DNA of 5,541 nt from Hyphomicrobium_A sp943371625 (lineage in GTDB: Bacteria > Pseudomonadota > Alphaproteobacteria > Rhizobiales > Hyphomicrobiaceae), in NCBI GenBank assembly GCA_943371625.1, contig CALRVN010000274.1, positions 1 through 5,541 on the forward strand. Direction: 5' to 3'. The notes under the pieces are model-generated. The model ran no database searches. It saw nothing but the letters and a program-made list of their open reading frames with translations, and was not told the origin of the DNA. The position numbers and the translations under genes are program-made. The first letter of the stretch is position 1. Each line of letters opens with the position of its first letter. This document shows positions 1-5,541 of this stretch, one piece after another.

Positions 1-612
1 ACTGAAATCACCGAGATGCTCGGCTCGCTCAAGGGCATCGCCGACGCCGCGACGCTGCAGGGCCAGAACTGGCTTTCGGTAGACTCGAGCGCTGCCGGCT
101 ACAGCGCCACCAAAGGCGTCGTCGCCTCGATCAGCCGCGCGGGCGGCACGCTGTCGCTGCAGACGATCGCCGTCGATACGTCCACGATGGTGCTGTACGA
201 CTCGAATGCCGCCGCCGACGGTATCCTCGACGCCAGCCGTAACGCCACGACCGGTGTCGTCGACGCGGCCGGTACCTTCAAGGTCTCGACGATCAACATC
301 TCGGCGCTGACCGATTCGACCGCCGACATGGCAATCCTCGACGGCTACATCAAAGGCGTCGACAACGCGATCACCCAGCTGACCGCCGGTGCCACCACGC
401 TCGGCGCCGCCAAGGCCCGCATCGACATCCAGCAGTCGTTCGTCACCGCGCTGAAGGATGCCCTCGAAGGCGGCATCAGCCAGCTGGTCGACGCCGACAT
501 GAACGAGGAATCGACGCGCCTTCAGGCTCTGCAGGTGAAGCAGCAACTCGGCATCCAGGCGCTCTCGATCGCCAACGGTTCAGGCCAGAGCATCCTGCGT
601 CTGTTCCAGTAA
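1..612 (+). CDS. Flagellin, C-terminal part (5' end outside the window)
   Basis: The reading frame is open from base 1 and stops with TAA at 610-612, giving 203 residues. It encodes the C-terminal half or more of a flagellin, the secreted subunit that polymerises into the flagellar filament. The first residues (TEITEMLGSLKGIADAA, then GQNWL) match the rhizobial flagellin helix that leads into the variable outer domain. Residues about 20-113 are Ala/Ser/Thr/Gly/Asp-rich, as expected for the exposed domain. Residues about 114-202 form the helical Flagellin_C (D1/D0) region, ending in ESTRLQALQVKQQLG, QALSIANGSGQSIL and a terminal LRLFQ. There is no cysteine, as is usual for flagellins. An ATG at 16 lies inside the conserved domain and is not the real start. 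Rhizobiales carry several flagellin paralogues, so I assign no symbol. Family identity is very secure; which paralogue is unknown. Confidence 0.95.
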   Translation, partial: TEITEMLGSLKGIADAATLQGQNWLSVDSSAAGYSATKGVVASISRAGGTLSLQTIAVDTSTMVLYDSNAAADGILDASRNATTGVVDAAGTFKVSTINISALTDSTADMAILDGYIKGVDNAITQLTAGATTLGAAKARIDIQQSFVTALKDALEGGISQLVDADMNEESTRLQALQVKQQLGIQALSIANGSGQSILRLFQ

Positions 613-636
613 GGCCACAAGCGTTCGACATTTCGG

Positions 637-670
637 AAAGCCAAGCTCCTTCCGGGGGCTTGGCTTTTCT
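637..670 (+). terminator. Rho-independent terminator of the flagellin gene
   Basis: Twenty-four bases after the flagellin stop, the arms AAAGCCAAGCTCC (637-649) and GGGGCTTGGCTTT (655-667) can form a 13-bp stem with one G-U pair and a 5-base loop. The right arm runs into a T-rich tract (TTTTCTATT, from 665). This is a textbook intrinsic terminator. It should separate the abundant flagellin mRNA from the fliF operon, implying that fliF has its own promoter in the remaining 80 or so bases. Confidence 0.9.
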
Positions 671-671
671 A

Positions 672-688
672 TTGGCAATTCTCGCGCA
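672..688 (+). promoter_or_regulatory. Possible sigma-54-type promoter for the fliF operon
   Basis: TTGGCA at 672-677 and GCA at 686-688 place a GG (674-675) and a GC (686-687) exactly 10 bases apart, the invariant spacing of -24/-12 promoters. The -24 half is good, but the -12 half lacks the usual TT before GC, and two further consensus positions differ. If real, transcription would start near 698-700, leaving a leader of about 55 bases. Sigma-54 controls flagellar genes in Caulobacter but is not the usual flagellar factor in well-studied rhizobia, so this is only a candidate. No clear -35/-10 pair is visible; the AT-rich ATAAAAT at 721-727 is a possible -10 with no matching -35. Confidence 0.25.
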
Positions 689-706
689 AGGTTCCCGCCG
701 AAGGAT

Positions 707-749
707 CTCCCCAGCAACCCATAAAATGGATTCGGGCTTGCCTGGGGAG
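707..749 (+). promoter_or_regulatory. Leader hairpin covering the fliF ribosome-binding site
   Basis: CTCCCCAGCAA (707-717) is complementary to TTGCCTGGGGAG (738-749), forming an 11-bp stem with one bulged C (741) and a 20-base loop. The outer 8 bp are perfect and mostly G-C. The right arm contains GGGGAG, most of the only Shine-Dalgarno sequence in front of fliF, so the folded mRNA would hide it. This could limit or regulate FliF translation. It requires transcription to start upstream of about 707, and no binding protein or ligand can be inferred. Confidence 0.45.
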
Positions 750-750
750 G
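746..750 (+). promoter_or_regulatory. fliF Shine-Dalgarno sequence, unusually close to the start codon
   Basis: GGAGG lies only 3 bases before the ATG at 754; 5-9 bases is more usual. It is still the only good ribosome-binding site nearby, and the protein begins as FliF proteins normally do, so the 754 start is retained. The short spacing and overlap with the hairpin suggest modest initiation strength. Confidence 0.6.
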
Positions 751-753
751 CAT

Positions 754-2409
754 ATGGACTGGAGCGATCAGCTCAAGCAGTTGTGGGGCAACTTGCTTGG
801 CTTGGGGCAGCGGCGGCTCGCCGTGCTGGCCTTCATAGGCCTCACGGTGTTCGTCGCCGTCGGTTTTGGCAGCTACTACCTGAGCCGCCCTGACTACGAG
901 ACGCTCTACGCCGGCCTCGATGCCCAGGACGTGGCGCGCATCGGAGCTGCGCTGCAGGAATCCGGCATCCAGTTCGATGTGAACCCCGAGGGCACGTCGG
1001 TGCTCGTGCATCCGGGCCAGACATCGCGCGCGCGCATGTTGCTGGCCGAGAAGGGCCTGCCGAGCAGCGCCAGCGCCGGTTATGAGCTGTTCGACAAGAT
1101 GGGCGCCATAGGCCTCACGTCGTTCATGCAGGAGATCACCCGCGTACGCGCACTCGAAGGCGAGATTGGCCGCACCATTCAAGGCATGAAGGGCGTCAGA
1201 GCCGCGCGCGTCCACATCGTCATGGCTGACACCGGATCGTTCCGGCGCTCGACGCAGCAGCCGTCGGCATCGGTCGTGATCCGCACCGATTCCTCGGGCG
1301 ACTTCTCATCCTCCCAGGCCATCCGCCATCTCGTCTCCGCCGCCGTACCGGGCCTCGCGATAGATAATGTCCGCGTCCTCAGCACCGACGGAACCGTTCT
1401 TTCCGGCGGCGAAGGTTCGATGAATGCCGCGCCCACCAAGATGCTCGAACTCGAGCGCACCGTCGCGAGCGAGTTGAAGCAGAACGTCAGCCAGACGCTT
1501 GCACCCTACATCGGCGTCGACAATTTCCAGCTGAGCGTTGCCGCCCGCCTCAACATGGATAAGCGCCAGATCAGCGAGACCGCGTTCGACCCGGAATCCC
1601 GCTTCGAGCGCTCGCGCCGCACCATCAAGGAAAAAAGCAATTCCAAGGACGCCGGCAACACCCAGCCGGTCGGCGTTGACCAGAACCTCCCCGCCGAGCA
1701 GCCGCAGAGCGCCGCCAGCGATAACAGTTCGTCCAGAGCCAGCGAGCGCAAGGAAGAGCTGAAGAACTTCGAAGCCAACTCCAAGACCACTTCCACAGTT
1801 AGCGATGGCTACCGGATCGAGGCCTTGACCGTCGCCGTCGTCGTCAACAAGCGCCGCCTCGAAGCCCTGCTCGGCGCCGGCGCGTCGCAGCAGGCCATCG
1901 ATGCCAAGCTGAAGGAGGTCGAGAACCTCGTCGCCTCCGCCACCGGAACCGACCAGAAGCGCGGCGACCGCATCACCGTCGCGGCCGTGGACTTCCTCTC
2001 GCGCGACGAGATGATGGAGCCGCTCGCCTCGCCGGGCGTCGGCGACTACCTGCTCGGCCAGGTCGACACCATCGTCAAGTCGCTCGCCATCCTCGGTGCC
2101 GTCATCATCCTCGTGTGGTTCGGGCTGCGCCCGGCGACGCGCATGCTGCTCGAGTTCCAGCCGGGGTCCGTGCCGATGGCGCAGGGCATCGGCGCGACCG
2201 ACTTGCCCTTCGAACCACAGATCGCACCGGCCTTCGCAATTGAGCCGCAGTTCGCCGCCGCCACCGAGGCCGCGCCCGATCTCATTGGTGACCTGACCAG
2301 CAAGATCAACCGCAACCCGCAGAAGCGGCTCGAGCAGATGGTCGACTTCGATGAAGACCAGGCGGTCTCGATCCTGAAGCAGTGGCTGCGCGGCGGGGTG
2401 CAGGCGTGA
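754..2409 (+). CDS. fliF: FliF, flagellar MS-ring protein
   Basis: FliF assembles in the inner membrane as the MS ring, the first flagellar structure built; it houses the export gate and holds the FliG rotor ring. The 551-residue product has the full family layout and usual length. A short cytoplasmic N-terminus is followed by membrane segment 1 (about 22-43) and then the periplasmic YscJ/FliF ring-building region (about 45-220, starting RPDYETLYAGL and including EKGLPSS and VRAARVHIVM). The FliF C-terminal domain spans about 230-430. It contains a low-complexity Ser/Asn/Gln/Pro loop at about 293-335, then NFEANSKTTSTVSDGYR and LTVAVVVN, both in conserved positions. Membrane segment 2 is about 441-458. 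The cytoplasmic tail ends in the FliG-binding helix region (about 517-546, NPQKRLEQMVDFDEDQA). No frameshift or missing domain is seen. It opens an operon and overlaps the next gene by 4 bases; fliG is not adjacent. Confidence 0.97.
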   Translation: MDWSDQLKQLWGNLLGLGQRRLAVLAFIGLTVFVAVGFGSYYLSRPDYETLYAGLDAQDVARIGAALQESGIQFDVNPEGTSVLVHPGQTSRARMLLAEKGLPSSASAGYELFDKMGAIGLTSFMQEITRVRALEGEIGRTIQGMKGVRAARVHIVMADTGSFRRSTQQPSASVVIRTDSSGDFSSSQAIRHLVSAAVPGLAIDNVRVLSTDGTVLSGGEGSMNAAPTKMLELERTVASELKQNVSQTLAPYIGVDNFQLSVAARLNMDKRQISETAFDPESRFERSRRTIKEKSNSKDAGNTQPVGVDQNLPAEQPQSAASDNSSSRASERKEELKNFEANSKTTSTVSDGYRIEALTVAVVVNKRRLEALLGAGASQQAIDAKLKEVENLVASATGTDQKRGDRITVAAVDFLSRDEMMEPLASPGVGDYLLGQVDTIVKSLAILGAVIILVWFGLRPATRMLLEFQPGSVPMAQGIGATDLPFEPQIAPAFAIEPQFAAATEAAPDLIGDLTSKINRNPQKRLEQMVDFDEDQAVSILKQWLRGGVQA

Positions 2410-3017
2410 GCGTTGCCCCGGTCGCCCTCTTCCTGACCGACTTTGGCAAGGATCTCACGCCCGAGGTCATCCCCGACGCGCCGTTGCTCCACGTCGGGCT
2501 CGGCGATTCAATCTGGTCCGAGCGCGTCGACGAAGCCTACGCGCGCGGCCTCGATGAGGCGCGGCAGGCCGCAGAGACCGAGGTCGCCGATCGCCTCGAG
2601 CAGCAGAAGGCAACGCTGGAGCTGAGTCTCGCCGCAGCCCGCGAAGCCTGGGTCGACGAAGCCGGACCGCGCATCGCCGCGCAAATCGCCGATGCCGTCG
2701 GCAGCATGGAAGACAGCATCGCCGGCGCCGTCGAGCGCGTGCTGCGGCCGTTCCTCGCCCAGGCAGCTCGCGACAACGCTGTCTCCCGCCTGCGCGACAT
2801 CATCCGCGATCTAATTGCCGGCAATCCCACAATCAACATCGAGGTGTCCGGCCCCGAGGATCTCCTCGCGACCGTCCGCGCCTCACTTTCACAATCGATC
2901 CCGAACGCCATCTACACCGTCAACGACACCACCGACATCCAGATCAAAGCCGGCGCCTCAGTGCTGGAAACCCGCATCGCCGCCTGGCTCGAGAGCTGTG
3001 AGGGCAAAGCCGCATGA
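2406..3017 (+). CDS. FliH-like flagellar export accessory protein (putative)
   Basis: FliH binds and restrains the export ATPase FliI at the cytoplasmic base of the flagellum; I infer that role from layout, not from a clear motif match. The 203-residue product has no signal peptide or membrane segment. After a short N-terminus (1-36, with LFLTDFGKDL) comes a long, charged, Ala/Glu-rich helical stretch (about 37-135). Its start, AYARGLDEARQAA, resembles the GxxxG-type helix of FliH. A compact alpha/beta region follows (about 140-195, TINIEVSGPEDLL, then DIQIKAGASVLETRIAAWLE), similar in pattern to the C-terminal domain of FliH and ATPase E subunits. I chose GTG at 2406 because it forms a GTGA overlap with the fliF stop; an in-frame GTG at 2382 would add 8 residues. 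The ribosome site is weak (GGGG, 2395-2398), suggesting coupling to fliF. Position after fliF supports FliH. Databases may call it hypothetical. Confidence 0.6.
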   Translation: MSVAPVALFLTDFGKDLTPEVIPDAPLLHVGLGDSIWSERVDEAYARGLDEARQAAETEVADRLEQQKATLELSLAAAREAWVDEAGPRIAAQIADAVGSMEDSIAGAVERVLRPFLAQAARDNAVSRLRDIIRDLIAGNPTINIEVSGPEDLLATVRASLSQSIPNAIYTVNDTTDIQIKAGASVLETRIAAWLESCEGKAA

Positions 3018-4174
3018 ACGGAGCCCAGGGCGATGGCAGCGCCGATACCCATCAGCACGAGATCGTCATCATCCGCCGCCGCAACAACGGCGAGGAAGCG
3101 GCCCACAAGGGCGGCGTCTGGAAAATTGCGCACGCCGACTTCATGACCGCGCTGATGGCCTTCTTCCTCGTCATGTGGCTCATCAGCGCCACCGACGAAA
3201 AGACCATCTCGGGCGTCGCCAACTACTTCAATCCCATGCGGTTGACGGACTCGTCGGGCCGCCCGAAAGGCGTCCACGACGTCGATCCGCATGGCAACAA
3301 GGACAGCAAGGACAAGGACGCTCCCGACAAGCACGACGGGGCCGAGTCGAAGGCGACCGAGGGCAAGAAGAAGGCCGAAGCCGCTCTGTTCGTCGAGCCA
3401 TACGTGGAACTCGACAAGATCGCCGCCGAAGCTGGCAAGGGACAACCAGAGCCCCATCCCACCCAGCAGGGTACCTCGATGGGCCGCCATTCCGGTGAGG
3501 CCTATCGCGATCCGTTCGATCCCGATTCCCGCTTCGACGCTACTCACCAGGCCGCACCCGAAGAACACGCCGCTTCAGAAGCAGAGAGCGCCGGGCCAGC
3601 CGCCGAAGCAGCCAAGGAGGCCGCGAAGGAGCCCGCCAAAGAGGCGGCGAAGGATCCGCAGCACGCCGAGCCTCCGTCCAACGCGGCCCGCGATGAGCGC
3701 GACCCTGCCGCCGCCGCATCCGCCGAGCTGCTCGAGCCCATCGAGCACGCGGTAAAGGCCACCGGATTGTCGCCCATCCCGGGCATCGACGTCCGCGCCA
3801 CCGACGAAGGCGTCCTGATCAGCATCTCCGATCAGCCCGACTTCGAGATGTTCGGCATCGCCTCGGCACGCCCGAAGCCCGAGCTCGTCGTGCTGATGGA
3901 AACCATCGGCAAGATCATCGTCTCCCGCCCCGAGCACATCGTCATTCGCGGCCACACCGACGGCCGGCGTTACCGCGCCGGCGATTACGACAACTGGCGC
4001 CTTTCGACCGCCCGCGCGCAGATGGCCTATTACATGCTGATGCGTAGCGGCATCCCCGAGGGTCGCATCGATCGCATCGAGGGCCACGCGGACCATGACC
4101 TGCAGAATTCCGACAGCCCGCTCGCGGCGGAGAACCGCCGCATCGAGATTCTGCTCGCGAAAGGCAAGTCCTGA
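3014..4174 (+). CDS. motB: MotB, flagellar motor stator protein (long, rhizobial type)
   Basis: MotB pairs with MotA to form the proton channel that turns the flagellum and anchors it to peptidoglycan. The product has 386 residues, against 308 in E. coli. A basic cytoplasmic N-terminus (to about 38, with HKGGVWKIAH) precedes one membrane segment (about 41-58). It begins HADFMTALMAFFLVMWL, where Asp42 matches the essential proton-binding Asp32 of E. coli. Residues about 60-75 (KTISGVANYFNP) fit the channel plug. A charged, low-complexity linker (about 78-235) contains tandem AAKE repeats. The OmpA-like peptidoglycan-binding domain follows (about 240-383), with GHTDGRRY (313-320), NWRLSTARA (327-335) and ENRRIEIL (373-380). 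The start overlaps the previous stop as ATGA and has GAGGG 9 bases upstream. The long linker fits a MotB that works with MotC, encoded next. motA is not in the window. Confidence 0.96.
   Translation: MNGAQGDGSADTHQHEIVIIRRRNNGEEAAHKGGVWKIAHADFMTALMAFFLVMWLISATDEKTISGVANYFNPMRLTDSSGRPKGVHDVDPHGNKDSKDKDAPDKHDGAESKATEGKKKAEAALFVEPYVELDKIAAEAGKGQPEPHPTQQGTSMGRHSGEAYRDPFDPDSRFDATHQAAPEEHAASEAESAGPAAEAAKEAAKEPAKEAAKDPQHAEPPSNAARDERDPAAAASAELLEPIEHAVKATGLSPIPGIDVRATDEGVLISISDQPDFEMFGIASARPKPELVVLMETIGKIIVSRPEHIVIRGHTDGRRYRAGDYDNWRLSTARAQMAYYMLMRSGIPEGRIDRIEGHADHDLQNSDSPLAAENRRIEILLAKGKS
3608..3655 (+). repeat. Four tandem 12-base units in motB (AAKE AAKE PAKE AAKD)
   Basis: Four consecutive 12-base units encode AAKE, AAKE, PAKE and AAKD (MotB residues 199-214). 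Lys and Glu in such a series can form salt bridges along one helix, so this part of the linker is probably a stiff charged helix, interrupted by the proline. The unit DNA sequences differ at third positions, so the repeat is not a recent slippage product. Confidence 0.75.
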
Positions 4175-5364
4175 TGCGGCTGGGCTCGCGCTTCCCGATT
4201 GTGCTTCTGGGGCTCGCGCTGCCGTTTGCCGCCGCAGCGACGGACGAATCTGCAAAGCAGCCGTTCGAGCTGGTGCGCGAGCTGCAGATATTCCAGGACC
4301 ACACCGCGCTGAAGGGGACGAGCGTCCGCACCGAGCAGCGTGAGCAGCGCGAGAAAATCGCCAAGGTCGCCGCGCAGCTGACGACATTCGAGCCCAAAGT
4401 CTGGGCCGATCCCCGCAACGTGCGCGCCGCTGTGATCTATGTCCTGAGCGGCGGCGATCCGCGCGTCTTGCGCAACTTGACCGCGACCGGTCCTGTTGCC
4501 AGCATCGACGAAAAACTCGTTAAAGGCGCGATGGCCTACAGCGAGCGCCGCGACGCCGAAGCGATCCAGCTCCTCGATGGCGTCGACGTTGAGGCCCTCG
4601 ACCGCAGCATCGGCGGGCACGTCGCTCTCGTCCGCGCCATGCTCTTGGCCAACACCGACCAGCGCAAGGCATACGCTTTGCTTGATCGCGCACGCGTCAT
4701 CGCGCCGGGAACCATGGTCGAGGAAGCGGCGCTGCGCCGCCAGGCTATCCTGGCCGCAAAGATGGGCGAGCTCGACGCCTTCGACCAGCTCTCATCGCAA
4801 TACTTCCGCCGCTTCTCCGGCTCCATCTTCGCCCGTAGCTTCCAGCGCCAGTACGCCGAGGAGGTGGTGGCGCACAACTACGCCACTAACGAAAAGCGTC
4901 TGGTCAGCCTTGAGATGCAGGTCAGCGGATTGCCCGACGCCGAGCGCCGCGAGACGTGTCTCGCCATCGCCGAGAACGCCGTCGCCGCCGGCAATGTCGA
5001 GCTGGTGCGCCTCGCTGCGCGTCTCGCTACCATTGATGCGCGCGCCCATCCCGTCGAGGCGACACGCATGCGCCTTTTCGAGGCCGCTTCGTTGCTCGTG
5101 ACGCCCTCGTACGAGGAGGCCGCCCGCGCGCTCTGGACCATCGACCGCTCGAAGCTCGGCGTGCGCGAGGAGCCGCTTCTCGATGCCGCCCTTTCCGTTG
5201 CACGGGAGATCGCCCGCCCGCCGACTTGGAGCCAGCAGCCCGCACCGGCTCAAGGTGCGGATGCCCCCGCCAAGCCGACCGATGCCGCGAGTGACGGACT
5301 GATCTTGAGTGCGCAGCAGGCGCTGGCGCAGTCCGATGGTTTATTGAGCGAGGCTCATCCATGA
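4174..5364 (+). CDS. motC: MotC, periplasmic flagellar motor protein
   Basis: MotC is a periplasmic protein of rhizobial flagella. In Sinorhizobium meliloti it binds the periplasmic part of MotB and is needed for motor function and speed. The 396-residue product starts with a signal peptide: MRLGSR, a hydrophobic stretch (about 8-18) and AAAA, with likely cleavage after Ala22. The mature part is almost all helical and Ala/Arg/Glu-rich, with helix-pair patterns suggestive of a TPR-like scaffold, for example ALLDRARVIAPGTMVEEAALRR (in part, 168-189) and about 225-320. There is a single cysteine (262) and no later membrane segment. A Pro/Ala-rich linker (about 349-372) leads to a short C-terminal helix (ILSAQQALAQSDGLL). 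The start overlaps the motB stop by one base (TGATG), with AAAGG 9 bases upstream. Identity rests on signal peptide, size, general sequence character and position between motB and fliK. Confidence 0.88.
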   Translation: MRLGSRFPIVLLGLALPFAAAATDESAKQPFELVRELQIFQDHTALKGTSVRTEQREQREKIAKVAAQLTTFEPKVWADPRNVRAAVIYVLSGGDPRVLRNLTATGPVASIDEKLVKGAMAYSERRDAEAIQLLDGVDVEALDRSIGGHVALVRAMLLANTDQRKAYALLDRARVIAPGTMVEEAALRRQAILAAKMGELDAFDQLSSQYFRRFSGSIFARSFQRQYAEEVVAHNYATNEKRLVSLEMQVSGLPDAERRETCLAIAENAVAAGNVELVRLAARLATIDARAHPVEATRMRLFEAASLLVTPSYEEAARALWTIDRSKLGVREEPLLDAALSVAREIARPPTWSQQPAPAQGADAPAKPTDAASDGLILSAQQALAQSDGLLSEAHP

Positions 5365-5541
5365 CAACACCTGGAACCGTATCGGCGAACGTCGTCGCGC
5401 CCGTCAGGGCAAACGCCGGCGGATCGCGCGATGCCGGCGCGAAGGCCGACGCATCGGGCGCCGATCGCGACGGCGAAGGCGGCTTCGGCGACGTCCTGAC
5501 TAAGCTGCAACACGGCGATGCGCCAAAGTCAGATGCCGCGG
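5361..5541 (+). CDS. fliK: FliK/MotD, flagellar hook-length control protein, N-terminus (cut by window end)
   Basis: An open frame starts at ATG 5361, overlaps the motC stop as ATGA, has GAGCGAGG (5346-5353) 7 bases upstream, and runs without a stop to the window end (60 codons). In rhizobia the gene after motC is fliK, first named motD; its secreted product measures hook length and switches export to filament subunits. The visible residues are Ala/Gly/Asp-rich and look disordered (MTTPGTVSANVVAPVR), with one hydrophobic motif (GGFGDVLTKLQ, about 44-54) like that near the N-terminus of FliK proteins. The diagnostic C-terminal FliK domain lies outside the window, so the name rests mainly on gene order. 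Confidence 0.7.
   Translation, partial: MTTPGTVSANVVAPVRANAGGSRDAGAKADASGADRDGEGGFGDVLTKLQHGDAPKSDAA

Noticed and set aside
613..753. CtrA-type site (TTAA-N7-TTAA) or a clear housekeeping -35/-10 promoter upstream of fliF
   Set aside because: No TTAA occurs in the gap, and ATAAAAT at 721-727 has no matching -35 at a suitable distance.
834..1119. Thirteen-base direct repeat CATAGGCCTCACG at 834-846 and 1107-1119 in fliF
   Set aside because: Both copies encode conserved-looking FliF residues (IGLT) in the same frame with shared codon choice; nothing else around them is repeated, so chance is sufficient.
580..1215. Minus-strand open frame spanning the flagellin-fliF gap
   Set aside because: It runs through the terminator stem and the N-terminal half of fliF, and its sequence resembles no family I know; a shadow of GC-rich coding DNA.
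2912..3568. Minus-strand open frame (218 codons) with hydrophobic, Val/Gly-rich stretches opposite motB
   Set aside because: The hydrophobic runs are the reverse complement of Asp/Lys/Glu-rich linker codons, not evidence of a membrane protein.
3575..4387. Long open frame (270 codons) on the minus strand opposite motB and the start of motC
   Set aside because: It is antisense to well-supported motB with conserved motifs, has Arg/Ala/Gly-rich content typical of shadow frames in GC-rich DNA, and has no ribosome site or recognisable domain.

Overview
The window is a stretch of flagellar genes from a GC-rich alphaproteobacterium, most probably of the order Rhizobiales (Hyphomicrobiales). The main evidence is MotC, a periplasmic motor protein known essentially from rhizobial-type flagella, encoded directly after an unusually long MotB. 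The short rhizobial-type flagellin C-terminus and strong G/C preference at third codon positions agree with this. Genus cannot be decided from the sequence alone.

Layout: all genes are on the + strand. Positions 1-612 hold the 3' part of a flagellin gene cut by the window edge. A strong intrinsic terminator follows (about 637-670), so the flagellin transcript probably ends there. The rest of the 613-753 gap carries a weak sigma-54-like element and an inverted repeat whose right arm covers the fliF ribosome-binding site. From 754 a tightly packed operon runs off the right edge: fliF (MS ring), a FliH-like export accessory gene, motB (stator), motC (periplasmic MotB partner) and the first 60 codons of a probable fliK (motD; hook-length control). 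Each junction overlaps by 1 or 4 bases (GTGA, ATGA, TGATG, ATGA), which suggests one mRNA with translational coupling.

Functionally the operon mixes parts used at different stages: FliF is the first basal-body ring, FliH-like would serve the export ATPase, FliK would act when the hook is finished, and MotB/MotC power rotation. The usual partners fliG, fliI and motA are not in the window; in Rhizobiales they normally lie elsewhere in the flagellar cluster.

I see no mobile element, CRISPR array, tRNA, rRNA or foreign-looking segment, and no sign of a wholly new system. The least ordinary items are the hairpin over the fliF ribosome-binding site, the divergent FliH-like gene, and the tandem AAKE-type repeat in the MotB periplasmic linker.
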